From NCBI GenBank assembly GCA_036375275.1, contig DASUSF010000502.1:1-14534 (forward strand): a stretch of 14,534 nt of DNA, read 5' to 3'. The notes beneath the pieces were generated by a model. That model searched no databases, was not told the origin of the DNA, and saw only the letters and a program-made list of their open reading frames with translations. Shown one piece after another: positions 13,754 to 14,534 of the stretch. The DNA comes from DASUSF01 sp036375275. GTDB lineage: Bacteria > Pseudomonadota > Alphaproteobacteria > Geminicoccales > Geminicoccaceae. A program made the position numbers and the translations under genes. Position 1 is the stretch's first letter. Each line of letters begins with the position of its first letter.

Positions 13754-14484
13754 TCGGGCAGACGCTCAAGGACCTCTACACGGGACCGAAGGCCGAGCAG
13801 GAGCGGCGGCTCGACTTCTTCGTCTACGCGATCTACCGGCCGCTCTCGTTCGCGGTGACGCCGACCTTCCTCGGCGTCGGCGCCACGGCGACGAACGTCA
13901 CCGTCCTCAACCTCGTCCTCGCCTGCCTGATGCCGGTGGTGGCGGTGGCGGCGCCGGACCGGGCCCATCTCTGGCTGGCGCTGATCACGCTGTCCTGCAT
14001 CGTCCTGGACTGCGTCGACGGGAACATCGCCCGGGCGACCGGGTCGACCAGCGCGCTCGGCCAGTACCTCGACTCGTTCGTCGGCAAGGCCTACTTCATC
14101 CTCCTGGTCGCCGCGCTCGCCATCGTCGCCGCGCGCGAGGTGCCGGAGGTCGCGCCCGGCTACTGGCTGGTGGGCGCGCTCGGGGCCGCCGTGCTGAAGA
14201 TCTGGAGCCGCGAGTCCCGGGCCTACTGCAGGCTGAACCTCGCGGCCGAGCCGGTGGCGTTCGGGGCGGGCCCGGTCGGCTGGAAGAACATCCTGTTCTC
14301 CGCCGCGAAGCTGGTCCCGTTCGGCGTGCTGGCGCTCGGGTCGCTCGGCCTGACCTTCGTCCTGCTCGCCGGGCTGCTCCTGATCAACGCCGCGGCGTTC
14401 GTCTACACCCAGCGCAGGATCTTCCGCCAGCTGTCGGGCTCCCGCCCCGGCTTCGCGGCGCCGCGCGTGGTGGTGGAGCCCTGA
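13750..14484 (+). CDS. CDP-alcohol phosphotransferase family membrane protein with altered fourth Asp
   Basis: The 244-residue integral membrane protein belongs to the family that moves a phospho-alcohol from a CDP/CMP carrier to an acceptor hydroxyl. The signature D-x2-D-G-x2-A-R-x8-G-x3-D-x3-D is seen at D87, D90, G91, A94, R95, G104 and D108, but the last position, normally the proposed catalytic base, is G112 (LDSFVGK). About six hydrophobic segments follow a polar N-terminal amphipathic stretch (residues 1-22). It overlaps the polymerase stop as ATGA (13750-13753), so it belongs to the glycan locus and not to phospholipid housekeeping. With PEP mutase and two nucleotidyltransferases in the same window, a likely donor is a CMP-activated phosphonate, and the acceptor a lipid-linked sugar or lipid. 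Family assignment is strong; substrate and the effect of the missing Asp are open. Confidence 0.88.
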   Translation: MIGQTLKDLYTGPKAEQERRLDFFVYAIYRPLSFAVTPTFLGVGATATNVTVLNLVLACLMPVVAVAAPDRAHLWLALITLSCIVLDCVDGNIARATGSTSALGQYLDSFVGKAYFILLVAALAIVAAREVPEVAPGYWLVGALGAAVLKIWSRESRAYCRLNLAAEPVAFGAGPVGWKNILFSAAKLVPFGVLALGSLGLTFVLLAGLLLINAAAFVYTQRRIFRQLSGSRPGFAAPRVVVEP

Positions 14485-14534
14485 GGGCGGACGAAGGCGG
14501 GTCGAGCAGCGTCGGCAGCCGGGCGCGCAAGGAA
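14485..14534. other. Sequence after the CDP-alcohol phosphotransferase gene
   Basis: Only 50 bases remain before the window ends. They hold no hairpin plus U-tract and no recognisable start of a gene. Confidence 0.5.

Overview
The window is GC-rich throughout (roughly two thirds G+C or more by eye), densely coded, and contains most of an exopolysaccharide/capsule biosynthesis locus of the Wzx/Wzy type. The BY-kinase/chain-length regulator, the monotopic initiating phosphoglycosyltransferase and the codon bias point to a Gram-negative proteobacterium, most plausibly a high-GC alphaproteobacterium. That taxonomic placement is an inference only. No tRNA, rRNA, CRISPR array, insertion sequence or phage gene was seen.

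Layout. Right of about 12.35 kb, two genes run on the plus strand: a Wzy/O-antigen-ligase-like polymerase (12470-13753) and, overlapping it by ATGA, a CDP-alcohol phosphotransferase family membrane enzyme (13750-14484). Left of it everything is on the minus strand. A Wzz-type chain-length regulator fused to a tyrosine autokinase (12238-9920) is followed, after a 191-bp gap, by a tight operon: phosphoglycosyltransferase (9728-8679), FlaA1/CapD-like nucleotide-sugar dehydratase (8677-7622), UDP-sulfoquinovose synthase SqdB (7609-6440), NAD-dependent sugar epimerase (6443-5388) and a WzxC-like flippase (5391-3832). A 388-bp non-coding stretch with a convincing sigma-70 promoter separates these from a second minus-strand operon: a PEP mutase/nucleotidyltransferase fusion (3443-1770), a stand-alone LicC-like nucleotidyltransferase (1773-1012) and an unrecognised protein that runs off the left edge (1009-1).

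How the parts fit. PGT, flippase, polymerase and PCP/BY-kinase are the classical core for assembling and exporting a heteropolysaccharide. The sugar-modifying genes suggest an unusual polymer. SqdB supplies UDP-sulfoquinovose, a sugar with a carbon-sulfur bond. PEP mutase makes the carbon-phosphorus bond. The fused and stand-alone nucleotidyltransferases could activate a phosphonate as a CMP ester, and the CDP-alcohol phosphotransferase relative could transfer it to a glycan or lipid. The best reading is a locus for a glycan, or lipid-linked glycan, carrying both sulfonate and phosphonate groups. The enzymes following PEP mutase (phosphonopyruvate decarboxylase, a transaminase or alcohol dehydrogenase), all ordinary glycosyltransferases and the outer-membrane exporter are absent, so the locus must continue outside.
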